Shown one piece after another: positions 57,734-63,465 of a DNA stretch of 64,000 nucleotides (position 1 is its first letter; the number at the start of each line of letters is the position of its first letter). The DNA is taken from assembly GCF_000422625.1 (NCBI RefSeq), contig NZ_AUGK01000004.1, positions 124,001-188,000 of the forward strand, in the 5' to 3' direction. The notes under the pieces were generated by a model, which had not been told where the DNA came from, did no database searches, and saw only the letters and a program-made list of their open reading frames with translations. The translations under genes were made by a program, and so were the position numbers. The DNA is from Adlercreutzia mucosicola DSM 19490. Lineage in GTDB: Bacteria > Actinomycetota > Coriobacteriia > Coriobacteriales > Eggerthellaceae.

Positions 57734-58249
57734 ATGGAACAGCAGACACCTTCGAACGATCCTTTGCCGCAACGGCCCGAGGCGCCCGAGCCGCTCCAAC
57801 CGGGCGCGCCCGAGAATCCGCAGCCGAATCCCGATCAGCGCGCGGCGGATCAGTTCGATCTCATGGAACTGAAATCAGCCCGCACGCTTTCGACGGTGGC
57901 CACCATCGCCGGTCCCGTATCGTTCATCATCGGCGGTGTGGCCCTCAGCAGCGTGGCGCTCGTCTGCGCCATTCTGGCGTTCACGAAGACGCGCCGCGTG
58001 CTGCGCAAGGGCTCGGGCCCGAACAGCAGTTTCGCCAATATCGTGAAGCAGACGGCCGTCATGGGCATCTTCATCAGCTGCGTGGCCCTCGTACTGAACC
58101 TCATCGGACTTATGGCCATGATCCCCATTCTGATGGACGCTATGCGGACAGGCGATTACAGCGCCATCCTCGGCGAGAGCGCCGCGTCTCTGCAGGGCGG
58201 CACCGGAGCCCCGTCGGACGGCAACGGCGGCGGCAATCCCTGGGGTTAA
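57734..58249 (+). CDS. Small two-helix membrane protein (DUF4190-like)
   Basis: A 171-residue protein with a Pro/Gln-rich N-terminus (about 1-50), a hydrophobic pair of helices (VSFIIGGVALSSVALVCAILAF and MGIFISCVALVLNLIGLMAMIPIL), and a Gly/Ser tail. This resembles DUF4190 membrane proteins of actinobacteria. It follows dut by 14 bases, and the lipoprotein gene that originally came next is now split from it by the phage. Confidence 0.75.
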   Translation: MEQQTPSNDPLPQRPEAPEPLQPGAPENPQPNPDQRAADQFDLMELKSARTLSTVATIAGPVSFIIGGVALSSVALVCAILAFTKTRRVLRKGSGPNSSFANIVKQTAVMGIFISCVALVLNLIGLMAMIPILMDAMRTGDYSAILGESAASLQGGTGAPSDGNGGGNPWG

Positions 58250-58254
58250 GGAAG

Positions 58255-58292
58255 GAGAAAGGTAGATCTATGAAGAAGTCTGATAATATGGG
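58255..58292 (+). repeat. Left attachment repeat (attL) of the filamentous prophage
   Basis: 38 bases repeated at 63417-63454 with one mismatch (G at 58262, A at 63424). Its right end is the XerC-type arm AAGTCTGATAA (58276-58286) and the central region TATGGG (58287-58292). The next 11 bases, AAGGGGTAAAT, are a phage-derived, poorly matching XerD arm. Confidence 0.85.
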
Positions 58293-58305
58293 AAGGGGTA
58301 AATAG
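58270..58305 (+). pseudogene. Truncated host lipoprotein start left by phage insertion
   Basis: The original ATG with its strong GGAAGGAGAAAGG site now reads MKKSDNMGRGK and stops at TAG 58303-58305. The real gene continues at the right end of the phage. Confidence 0.75.
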
Positions 58306-58333
58306 AGGTAAACGGCTGCATATCATCGGCGAA

Positions 58334-58361
58334 AGGCGCGATAAGATATATTATGTTCAGC
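58334..58361 (+). other. Second dif-like Xer site inside the phage
   Basis: XerC-like arm AGGCGCGATAA (58334-58344), centre GATATA (58345-58350), XerD-like arm TTATGTTCAGC (58351-58361), in the same orientation as the chromosomal site and 47 bases past the attL centre. It also lies inside a stem formed by ACGGCTG and CAGCCGT. It may be part of attP. Confidence 0.6.
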
Positions 58362-58375
58362 CGTGCATTTCCCCA

Positions 58376-58933
58376 TCAAATTCCGCAACGGGCAAGGTCT
58401 GTCATATAGGCCTTGACCAGATTCACGTGGGAACTCACATAATCCACGTATTCGGGACGGAACTCAACCAACACCGACATGAGCGCCGCGAAGTTGGTGA
58501 TGCTCAACTCATTGATAAGATCGTACACGTCGCGGAAGTCGATGTTGTACACATTAGATATGTTAACACGGAAACCAGCCATATGCGAAACCTCGTCCTG
58601 CTCGTAGCGGGCCTTGCCAGGCTGGTCGTAGTGGAGCAGATAGCGGTACGCGCCCACTTTGTTGGGGACGGGCTTCACGAAGGCAACGCCGAAATCGGAC
58701 GGGATGGCATCCAGGGCCGATGACGCGACAACGGGGCTTCCGAACTCCACCATGCAGTGTATATGGGGCTTCTTCGGCACCTCGGTACCGTCCTCCTCGA
58801 TCTTCAAATCTCGATCATGGACGATGTAGCACCCAGGGAGCATGAGACCGTGCAACTGATCGGCCCAATCGTCGGGAAGATTCTCGATCAGCTGCACGAA
58901 CCACCAGCAGCGGGACTTCTTAACGGCGGCCAT
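58376..58933 (-). CDS. Phage rolling-circle replication initiator (Rep_2 family)
   Basis: A 185-residue HUH nickase, the functional equivalent of Ff gene II. The metal-binding PHIHCMVEF is at 56-64 and the catalytic Tyr region GAYRYLLHYDQPGKARY at 94-110, a close fit to the pMV158/pLS1 RepB (Rep_2) pattern rather than to Ff pII. ATG 58933 is chosen after AGAGAGGATTT; a GTG 27 bases upstream is possible. It starts 34 bases from an origin-like hairpin. Confidence 0.85.
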   Translation of the reverse strand: MAAVKKSRCWWFVQLIENLPDDWADQLHGLMLPGCYIVHDRDLKIEEDGTEVPKKPHIHCMVEFGSPVVASSALDAIPSDFGVAFVKPVPNKVGAYRYLLHYDQPGKARYEQDEVSHMAGFRVNISNVYNIDFRDVYDLINELSITNFAALMSVLVEFRPEYVDYVSSHVNLVKAYMTDLARCGI

Positions 58934-58960
58934 ATAGTAAATCCTCTCTCTTTGGAACAC

Positions 58961-59197
58961 GGAACACGCCTCCTATATCAAGTAGGGAGGCGCGTCCCCT
59001 CGGGCAAAAAACGCAGTGAAGGGGAGGGGGGACCTCCCCTGGGAAGCGGCAGAGGGCCGCGAAAGAGCCCAGGATGCGCGGGGACGGGGGAAGGGCGCAG
59101 TGATGGGGCGCGAGCGCCCCATACCCCGTCTACGGCGCGAGAGCGCGGAGCGGGTGCCAGACGGGCCGCGCCGCGCGGGGACCCCGAGCCCCGCGCA
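58961..59197 (-). other. Phage intergenic region: replication origin and likely packaging signal
   Basis: No gene is present. There are four perfect stems: CGCCTCC/GGAGGCG (58967-58992) with a 12-base loop reading CTACTTGATATA on the minus strand, AGGGGAGG/CCTCCCCT (59020-59040), ATGGGGCGC/GCGCCCCAT (59103-59122) and GCGCGGGG/CCCCGCGC (59173-59196). The first, just before rep and with TACT in the loop, is the best candidate for the Rep nick site. The others could be the second-strand origin and packaging hairpin, as in Ff phages. Confidence 0.6.
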
Positions 59198-59827
59198 TCA
59201 CGCCCCGCCTGGCACCTGCTCGAAGCGGTTATAGCTGTCGTAGACGCGAAAATAGGCGCGACGGGGGAGCAGCCAGGACATGCCGACGCGCTCCCGAAGG
59301 CCGTAGTAGTAGCTGACCGCCGCGAAAGCCTTGCCAGCGAAAAGGGCCGAGAGCACCAGGCCCAGAAAACCGAAGTTGGAAAGACGGCGGTGGTTAACCT
59401 CGATCTCGATGAGCGAGCGAATCTGCCTGTCGAGCATCCTATCGAACTGCGCGATAAGGACGATCTTGTAGCCGTAATGGCGGTGCTGGCTGAAGAACTC
59501 TATCCAGTCCATGCGCCGCTGGGAAGCGCCCCGGTCCTGCCACGTGCGGGAGTTGAACACCAGCTGGGCCTCATCGATAACGAGCAGGATAGAATCCTCG
59601 CGGACGGGGCGGCCCGCAAAGTGCTGCCGCGAGTACGTATAGAGGAACTCGGGCGTGAGATCGGAGTTGGGGCGGTAGCTGAACAGGCTGGCGTAGTTGC
59701 GAAGCTTGGAATTGACATCGAAATTGCAAACGACGGGACGGCGCTTGTACAGAAGGGCATCGCGGATATCGCGGGCGACGTGAAGGCTCTTACCGCTGCC
59801 AGGGGTGCCACTGTAAAGGTAGATCAT
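59198..59827 (-). CDS. zot: Zot-family phage assembly ATPase (pI-like)
   Basis: Inner-membrane ATPase that drives filamentous phage extrusion, and the best marker of inoviruses. The 209 residues begin IYLYSGTPGSGKSLHVARDI (Walker A at 7-14). Walker B is LLVIDEAQ (81-88), followed by FFSQHRHYGYKIVLIAQ. A hydrophobic segment at about 152-176 anchors it, with a short C-terminal tail. AAGGAGTTGAT precedes the ATG. It is shorter than Gram-negative pI, whose C-terminus contacts the secretin, which this phage lacks. Confidence 0.9.
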   Translation of the reverse strand: MIYLYSGTPGSGKSLHVARDIRDALLYKRRPVVCNFDVNSKLRNYASLFSYRPNSDLTPEFLYTYSRQHFAGRPVREDSILLVIDEAQLVFNSRTWQDRGASQRRMDWIEFFSQHRHYGYKIVLIAQFDRMLDRQIRSLIEIEVNHRRLSNFGFLGLVLSALFAGKAFAAVSYYYGLRERVGMSWLLPRRAYFRVYDSYNRFEQVPGGA

Positions 59828-59896
59828 ATCAACTCCTTAAAACACGAACAAAAATTCGCGTTGGATGGATCCAAAGCGAAAGCAATACCGCATCCG

Positions 59897-60154
59897 CTAC
59901 TTTCCTACGATCTCAAGAATACGGACGATAAGAAGGACGGCGTTAACCAAGATGAGCAAGCCGACCCACCAAGAAATTATGGTGATCATATCGCCGATGG
60001 GGACGAACCAGTTGAGCGCCGCCATGGCATCCAGAACGGGCTGGGGCATCTGCAAGGGGAGATCAGCCAGGGACACGGTGGGAAGCAATCCGAGGACAAG
60101 AAGGACAATGCCCAGAGCGCCGCCGAAGATGAAATCAAGAATGCCAGAGATCAT
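59897..60154 (-). CDS. pVI-like minor virion protein
   Basis: An 85-residue protein with three hydrophobic helices (FIFGGALGIVLLVLGLL, then MITIISWWVGLLILVNAVLL). Its size, hydrophobicity and place between the pIII-like gene and zot match Ff gene VI. The start overlaps the pIII-like stop by four bases. Confidence 0.75.
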   Translation of the reverse strand: MISGILDFIFGGALGIVLLVLGLLPTVSLADLPLQMPQPVLDAMAALNWFVPIGDMITIISWWVGLLILVNAVLLIVRILEIVGK

Positions 60155-61572
60155 GAGACCGCCCCCGTATAAATGAACCTCCGCGAGGAAACGACCAGGC
60201 CGAAAACGAGCAGGAAGCGACAGGCCCAGCCCAGGATATCGACAAAGCCCTGAGCGAAGGCCAGATCAACGTGCATGGTCTCGCCGCCGATGACGAAATC
60301 GAACTCGGGCGCGGCGGGGTCGGACTCGACAAGGCCCAGAAGCTGCTTCACGACAAAGGGGATGCAGAATGGGAAGGCATCCTGGGCGGACGCCTGAACC
60401 TCGCCGAGCAGCGCAGCAGAAGCCATATCGTCCAAGTCGCCGAGAATGGTATCGATAATGTCCTTCGTGCCAGCTAGCAGCAGGAGACTCTTTATATCGT
60501 CCAAACGCGACTCAACGCCCGACATATCCACAGTAACGTTAGCGTCAAAATGCAAATCATCCAGCTTAGACAAAATGCCATCGAGGGTATTTTTTGCTGC
60601 AAGCAAATTAACAGAAATAGTAGAGACAGTATTTTGACTGATAAGATTATCCTTGACCAACCCGAGACCGTCTATAACCCTCAAAATGTTATTCGAAATG
60701 GTAGAAAGAGTATTCTGACTGACGGCATTAGCGTTAACCGCATCAACAACAGAGGAAAGGCCAGAAATGACCTTAAGGAGATTCACGGAAATAGTGGAAA
60801 CCGTATTCTGAGAGACGGAGTTGGAAACAACAGCGTCCTTAACCGATGTAAGACCAGAAATGACCTTAAGGAGATTCTCGGAAATAGTGATAATGACAGA
60901 CGGAGAAACAATACGGTTATAAATGGAGGAGGAATTAGAGTAAAGGCCACTTAGCCAGCCAGCAGGGGAGTTCTTATAAAGAATGGCGGTAGTACCAGAG
61001 CCATACCCCCAGCCCCATTGCGAAGTGAGAATATCAGCAATATCGGTATTGTTGGCAATTTTACCGCGACCAGACCCAGTACCGAAAGCGCCGCCAAAAC
61101 CAGGGCCATCAGAGCCGAAGCCGCCACCAAAACCAGCCAAAAGCATAATGCCAGAATCAGCAGGGGAAATAAGATCAGGAAAATATCCGCCTTGATAAGA
61201 TAAGTCTAGAGAGTCAGAAAGGGAAGGCTCAACGTACCCCCAACCAGAACTATATGCGTCCTCTGCAGAACCATCCAGGCCAGAATCAGCAGGACCGCCA
61301 GAATCAGGAGAAGAACCAGAAGGAACTTCCCGAATATCTTCCGCTTCGGTTTCTCCCGCTGCTGCTCCTTCTCCAGCTTCGTAATCAGCCGCTGATTGCG
61401 CTGAACCCTCTTCGAGTTCATCTCCGCTTCCAGCTGCTCTATCGTCTTGCTGGCCATCCACGACCACCTCCGCGCCATCGTCCGCATAGGCAAGAGTATA
61501 GCACGGCAGGCACGAGGAGAGGGCCAGCAGGGCCGACAAGGCGAGGGAGAGAGCACGAGAGCGAGTAAACAT
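60151..61572 (-). CDS. pIII-like phage adsorption protein
   Basis: A 473-residue protein with a signal peptide (MFTRSRALSLALSALLALSS, cleavage probably after AYA at 30), an acidic Ser/Gly/Asp linker (about 31-105), a Gly-rich aromatic stretch, then repeats of about 30-35 residues (SQNTVSTISVNLLKVISGLS, SQNTLSTISNNILRVIDGLG, SQNTVSTISVNLLAAKN) likely to form a fibre. A C-terminal membrane anchor follows (CRFLLVFGLVVSSRRFIY). This layout and its position after the coat gene mark it as the tip/receptor-binding protein. ATG 61572 follows AAGGAGGTGATTTCC. It is AT-richer than host genes. Confidence 0.82.
   Translation of the reverse strand: MFTRSRALSLALSALLALSSCLPCYTLAYADDGAEVVVDGQQDDRAAGSGDELEEGSAQSAADYEAGEGAAAGETEAEDIREVPSGSSPDSGGPADSGLDGSAEDAYSSGWGYVEPSLSDSLDLSYQGGYFPDLISPADSGIMLLAGFGGGFGSDGPGFGGAFGTGSGRGKIANNTDIADILTSQWGWGYGSGTTAILYKNSPAGWLSGLYSNSSSIYNRIVSPSVIITISENLLKVISGLTSVKDAVVSNSVSQNTVSTISVNLLKVISGLSSVVDAVNANAVSQNTLSTISNNILRVIDGLGLVKDNLISQNTVSTISVNLLAAKNTLDGILSKLDDLHFDANVTVDMSGVESRLDDIKSLLLLAGTKDIIDTILGDLDDMASAALLGEVQASAQDAFPFCIPFVVKQLLGLVESDPAAPEFDFVIGGETMHVDLAFAQGFVDILGWACRFLLVFGLVVSSRRFIYTGAVS
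61206..61457 (-). CDS. Nested out-of-frame membrane protein inside the pIII-like gene
   Basis: ATG 61457 follows GGAGGTGGTCGTGG and runs 83 codons in another frame of the pIII-like gene. It encodes a charged helical part (KTIEQLEAEMNSKRVQRNQR, LITKLEKEQQREKPKRK) and a strong transmembrane helix (FLLVLLLILAVLLILAWMVL). The overlapped part of the outer gene is its low-complexity acidic linker, as expected if one frame was overprinted on the other. Confidence 0.5.
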   Translation of the reverse strand: MASKTIEQLEAEMNSKRVQRNQRLITKLEKEQQREKPKRKIFGKFLLVLLLILAVLLILAWMVLQRTHIVLVGGTLSLPFLTL

Positions 61573-61587
61573 GGAAATCACCTCCTT

Positions 61588-61616
61588 AAAGAAAGGGGAG
61601 GGCCGAAGCCCTCCCC
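61588..61616 (-). terminator. Phage terminator between coat and pIII-like genes
   Basis: GGGGAGGGC-TTCG-GCCCTCCCC on the minus strand, followed by TTTCTTT. Ff phages have a terminator in exactly this place, after gene VIII, so that coat protein is made in excess. Confidence 0.85.
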
Positions 61617-61642
61617 AGCCCGAGTCAGCAGCGAAGAAAGAA

Positions 61643-61801
61643 CTACTTCGCGAAGCGCTTGACAAGGCGCCAAACGGCGGTGATCACGATGAAGATAGCA
61701 GCCACCGACAGCATGGCGGGAAGATTCGCGCCAACGGCGGTCTGGATGTTGGTGGACAGGCTCGTGATGGCCGTGCCCAGGGCGGTGGTGATAGTCTCCA
61801 T
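61643..61801 (-). CDS. Major coat protein (pVIII-like)
   Basis: A 52-residue protein: a short N-terminal helix starting METITTALGTAITSL with an acidic residue near the front, a hydrophobic span (MLSVAAIFIVITAV), and the basic end WRLVKRFAK that would face the DNA. There is no cleavable signal, unlike Ff, but this is seen in some Gram-positive and Pf-type relatives. GAAAGGAGTTTCAAA precedes the ATG. A terminator follows. Confidence 0.85.
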   Translation of the reverse strand: METITTALGTAITSLSTNIQTAVGANLPAMLSVAAIFIVITAVWRLVKRFAK

Positions 61802-61815
61802 TTTGAAACTCCTTT

Positions 61816-61977
61816 CTATCGACTGAACAGAGACAAGAGCAAGCCGAACAGCTTGCCGACGGCAAAACCCAGCAGCCCGAGGAAAGCGGCCAGGAGAAAC
61901 CCAGAGGGGACGGCGGCGAAGAGCGACGCCATGAAATCGGCGAAGCCCTCAACCTGGTAGGACGCGAGAACATCCAT
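61816..61977 (-). CDS. Small phage membrane protein (53 aa)
   Basis: Starts MDVLASYQVEGFADFM and is mostly one hydrophobic helix (GFLLAAFLGLLGFAVG) ending LLLSLFSR. The ATG shares a base with the previous stop (TGATG). By position and size it could be a pVII/pIX-type cap protein. Confidence 0.65.
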   Translation of the reverse strand: MDVLASYQVEGFADFMASLFAAVPSGFLLAAFLGLLGFAVGKLFGLLLSLFSR

Positions 61978-62186
61978 CAGAGAAGCACCGCCAGGAACGC
62001 GAGCGCGAGAACCCCGGTAAGAACCTTGGGCGGGACGCGCAGCAGGAGCGGGCGGCGGCCCCAATCGTCAGACCAACGATCACGCGCCCAGCGGAAGAAG
62101 ACGGTAAGGGCCTGGTAGACGCAGACGGCATAGGCGACCACACCGAGGAGCGAGAGGACGAACAGGACATTGAAAACGAAATCCAC
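61977..62186 (-). CDS. Small two-helix phage membrane protein (69 aa)
   Basis: The GTG at 62186 follows GGAGGTAACC, whose TAA ends the previous gene. It has two helices, FVFNVLFVLSLLGVVAYAVCV and VLTGVLALAFLAVLL, with a basic loop (RWARDRW, RRPLLLR). Function unknown; likely a virion cap or assembly protein. Confidence 0.62.
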   Translation of the reverse strand: MDFVFNVLFVLSLLGVVAYAVCVYQALTVFFRWARDRWSDDWGRRPLLLRVPPKVLTGVLALAFLAVLL

Positions 62187-62188
62187 GG

Positions 62189-62545
62189 TTACCTCCAATG
62201 CTTAAAGAACGCTAGGAAGAGATTGACGCCGACGTTGAGGAGCAGGGCGACGAGGATAAAGGCCGAGACAGCGACCTGCATATACTGCATGCCCATGAGA
62301 TCGGCAAAAAAGGTCTGGGGAACCTCAACGGACGTATGAACCTCGGTCACCCAGTCAGCGGAATCGGCTTCTGCAGAAAGGGCCTGGGCCTCGTCATCGG
62401 CAGGGTTAGGCACCTCGGCGGGCTGGTTCTGCAGAAGCTCAAGCTGCTTGGAACCAAGATCGCGCAGCTGGGCCACGTCCTGGCCGATGGAGTCAAGAGC
62501 ACGGTAAGCGTCGAGGGCGAGGTTTACAGCGGTCTGCTCATCCAT
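62189..62545 (-). CDS. Phage protein with C-terminal membrane helix (118 aa)
   Basis: Starts MDEQTAVNLALDAYRALDSI. It has a helical/acidic body and one C-terminal transmembrane segment (VAVSAFILVALLLNVGVNLF) with a short basic end. The ATG overlaps the previous stop by one base. Unknown role. Confidence 0.68.
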   Translation of the reverse strand: MDEQTAVNLALDAYRALDSIGQDVAQLRDLGSKQLELLQNQPAEVPNPADDEAQALSAEADSADWVTEVHTSVEVPQTFFADLMGMQYMQVAVSAFILVALLLNVGVNLFLAFFKHWR

Positions 62546-62730
62546 CAGACCACCTCACGGAAGCACGGGAACAACAGATTGAAGTAGGCAATAGCAGAAT
62601 CGAAATCGGAAAAAAACTTGTCCCAGACAACATAGCCGTCAGGGGCTACCAGAACGCCCCAAACATTGCCGCCAGGGCACCCCTCGAAAAGCGCCGTCCA
62701 ACCAAAGTCATCCACGAAATGGCGATACAT
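62545..62730 (-). CDS. Small phage protein of unknown function (61 aa)
   Basis: Starts MYRHFVDDFGWTALFEG directly after the previous stop (TAGATG). No membrane helix; aromatic-rich and soluble. Not recognised. Confidence 0.6.
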   Translation of the reverse strand: MYRHFVDDFGWTALFEGCPGGNVWGVLVAPDGYVVWDKFFSDFDSAIAYFNLLFPCFREVV

Positions 62731-63069
62731 CTAGGCCACCTCCATACCGACACGCTGAGGGACGGCAGGGCGGGGCCGAGGAGGAGCGCCGTACATTTCC
62801 TCGTAACGGCCCTCGTCCTCGTAGTCGATAAGCCCGTGACGCTCTGGGCCGTACTCTGCAATGTCGAACATGTCCACCATGTCGGCCAGCTGGGCGACAA
62901 TAAGACGGATGAAGAAACGGGCTTCGGGATGGTCTTGGAACGCGAGAACGACATTGCCGTTCCAGCGGTTCATCGACACATGGAACAACTCGCCGTAGGG
63001 GATGGCGACCAGCTGGGCCACGTCATCGACGTGCTCAAGCGGAAAAACAATGTGCTTGTTCGGTGCCAT
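62731..63069 (-). CDS. Phage protein of unknown function (112 aa)
   Basis: Starts MAPNKHIVFPLEHVDDVAQL after an excellent GAAAGGAGGTCGCT. Soluble, acidic in the middle (LIDYEDEGRYEEMYG), ending in a Pro/Arg tail. It lies in the early replication/ssDNA-handling part of the phage. Not recognised. Confidence 0.7.
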   Translation of the reverse strand: MAPNKHIVFPLEHVDDVAQLVAIPYGELFHVSMNRWNGNVVLAFQDHPEARFFIRLIVAQLADMVDMFDIAEYGPERHGLIDYEDEGRYEEMYGAPPRPRPAVPQRVGMEVA

Positions 63070-63114
63070 AGCGACCTCCTTTCAGAATGGCAGATGTTAT
63101 GTAAACCTGCGAGC

Positions 63115-63363
63115 CTAGAGGAAGTTATAGCCGCGATAGGCAAGCTTGGTGAACTTCTCGCCAGCGATCACATCGAAGGAGAGTTCGCAATGAACCTGTT
63201 CCTCGGGCAGCGCGTCGGCATCGGTCGGAACGGAAACCTTGAAAATCTTGCGGCTGTCCAGATCGTAGAACCGCGCCTTGTGGTAGCTGATCTTCTCGCC
63301 GCGATCATTGACAAAATCGCCCTTCTGCTCGTCCAGCAGATAACCTTTGCATTGCGTAAGCAT
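63115..63363 (-). CDS. Probable phage ssDNA-binding protein (pV-like)
   Basis: An 82-residue protein starting MLTQCKGYLLDEQKGDF after GAAAGGAGTTCGG. It is beta-rich with aromatic and basic residues (KARFYDLDSRKIFKVSV, KLAYRGYNFL), which suits a small OB-fold ssDNA-binding protein. It is first in the phage operon, close to where Ff gene V lies relative to the coat genes. Assignment by position and composition only. Confidence 0.6.
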   Translation of the reverse strand: MLTQCKGYLLDEQKGDFVNDRGEKISYHKARFYDLDSRKIFKVSVPTDADALPEEQVHCELSFDVIAGEKFTKLAYRGYNFL

Positions 63364-63416
63364 AATCCGAACTCCTTTCGGGTAAAATGATCGGGACATA
63401 TGAGAGCCCCGCTTGA

Positions 63417-63465
63417 GAGAAAGATAGATCTATGAAGAAGTCTGATAATATGGGTTATGTAAAGT
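63417..63465 (+). other. Right attachment repeat (attR) containing the complete dif-like site
   Basis: The 38-base repeat (63417-63454) runs into the host sequence and forms a full 11-6-11 site: XerC arm AAGTCTGATAA (63438-63448), centre TATGGG (63449-63454), XerD arm TTATGTAAAGT (63455-63465). The XerD arm matches the Bacillus subtilis dif arm TTATGTAAACT at 10 of 11. A working dif is thus kept at this side of the phage. Confidence 0.8.

Larger units (their letters stand above)
58293..63454 (-). mobile_element. Integrated filamentous phage (inovirus) prophage, about 5.16 kb
   Basis: The unit between the attachment repeats is 5,162 bases and encodes about a dozen minus-strand genes. It has the two inovirus hallmarks: a Zot/pI ATPase with a membrane segment, and a tiny pVIII-like coat protein, plus a rolling-circle Rep and a pIII-like adsorption protein. 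Order 5'-3' on the minus strand: ssDNA-binding-like, five small genes, coat, terminator, pIII-like (with a nested gene), pVI-like, Zot, intergenic origin region, Rep. No integrase, transposase or secretin. All main frames are intact, so it may be active. Confidence 0.92.

Noticed and set aside
58757..60172. A 471-codon plus-strand frame inside the phage
   Set aside because: Antisense to rep, origin and zot, which have clear motifs and SD sites; no SD of its own.
61578..61973. 131-codon minus-strand frame overlapping the coat gene
   Set aside because: Wrong frame; the 52-residue coat frame has the SD and protein character.
58293..63454. Plasmid or ICE instead of a phage, because of the Rep_2 initiator
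   Set aside because: Zot, coat, pIII-like and pVI-like genes in Ff order and no relaxase, mating or partition genes.
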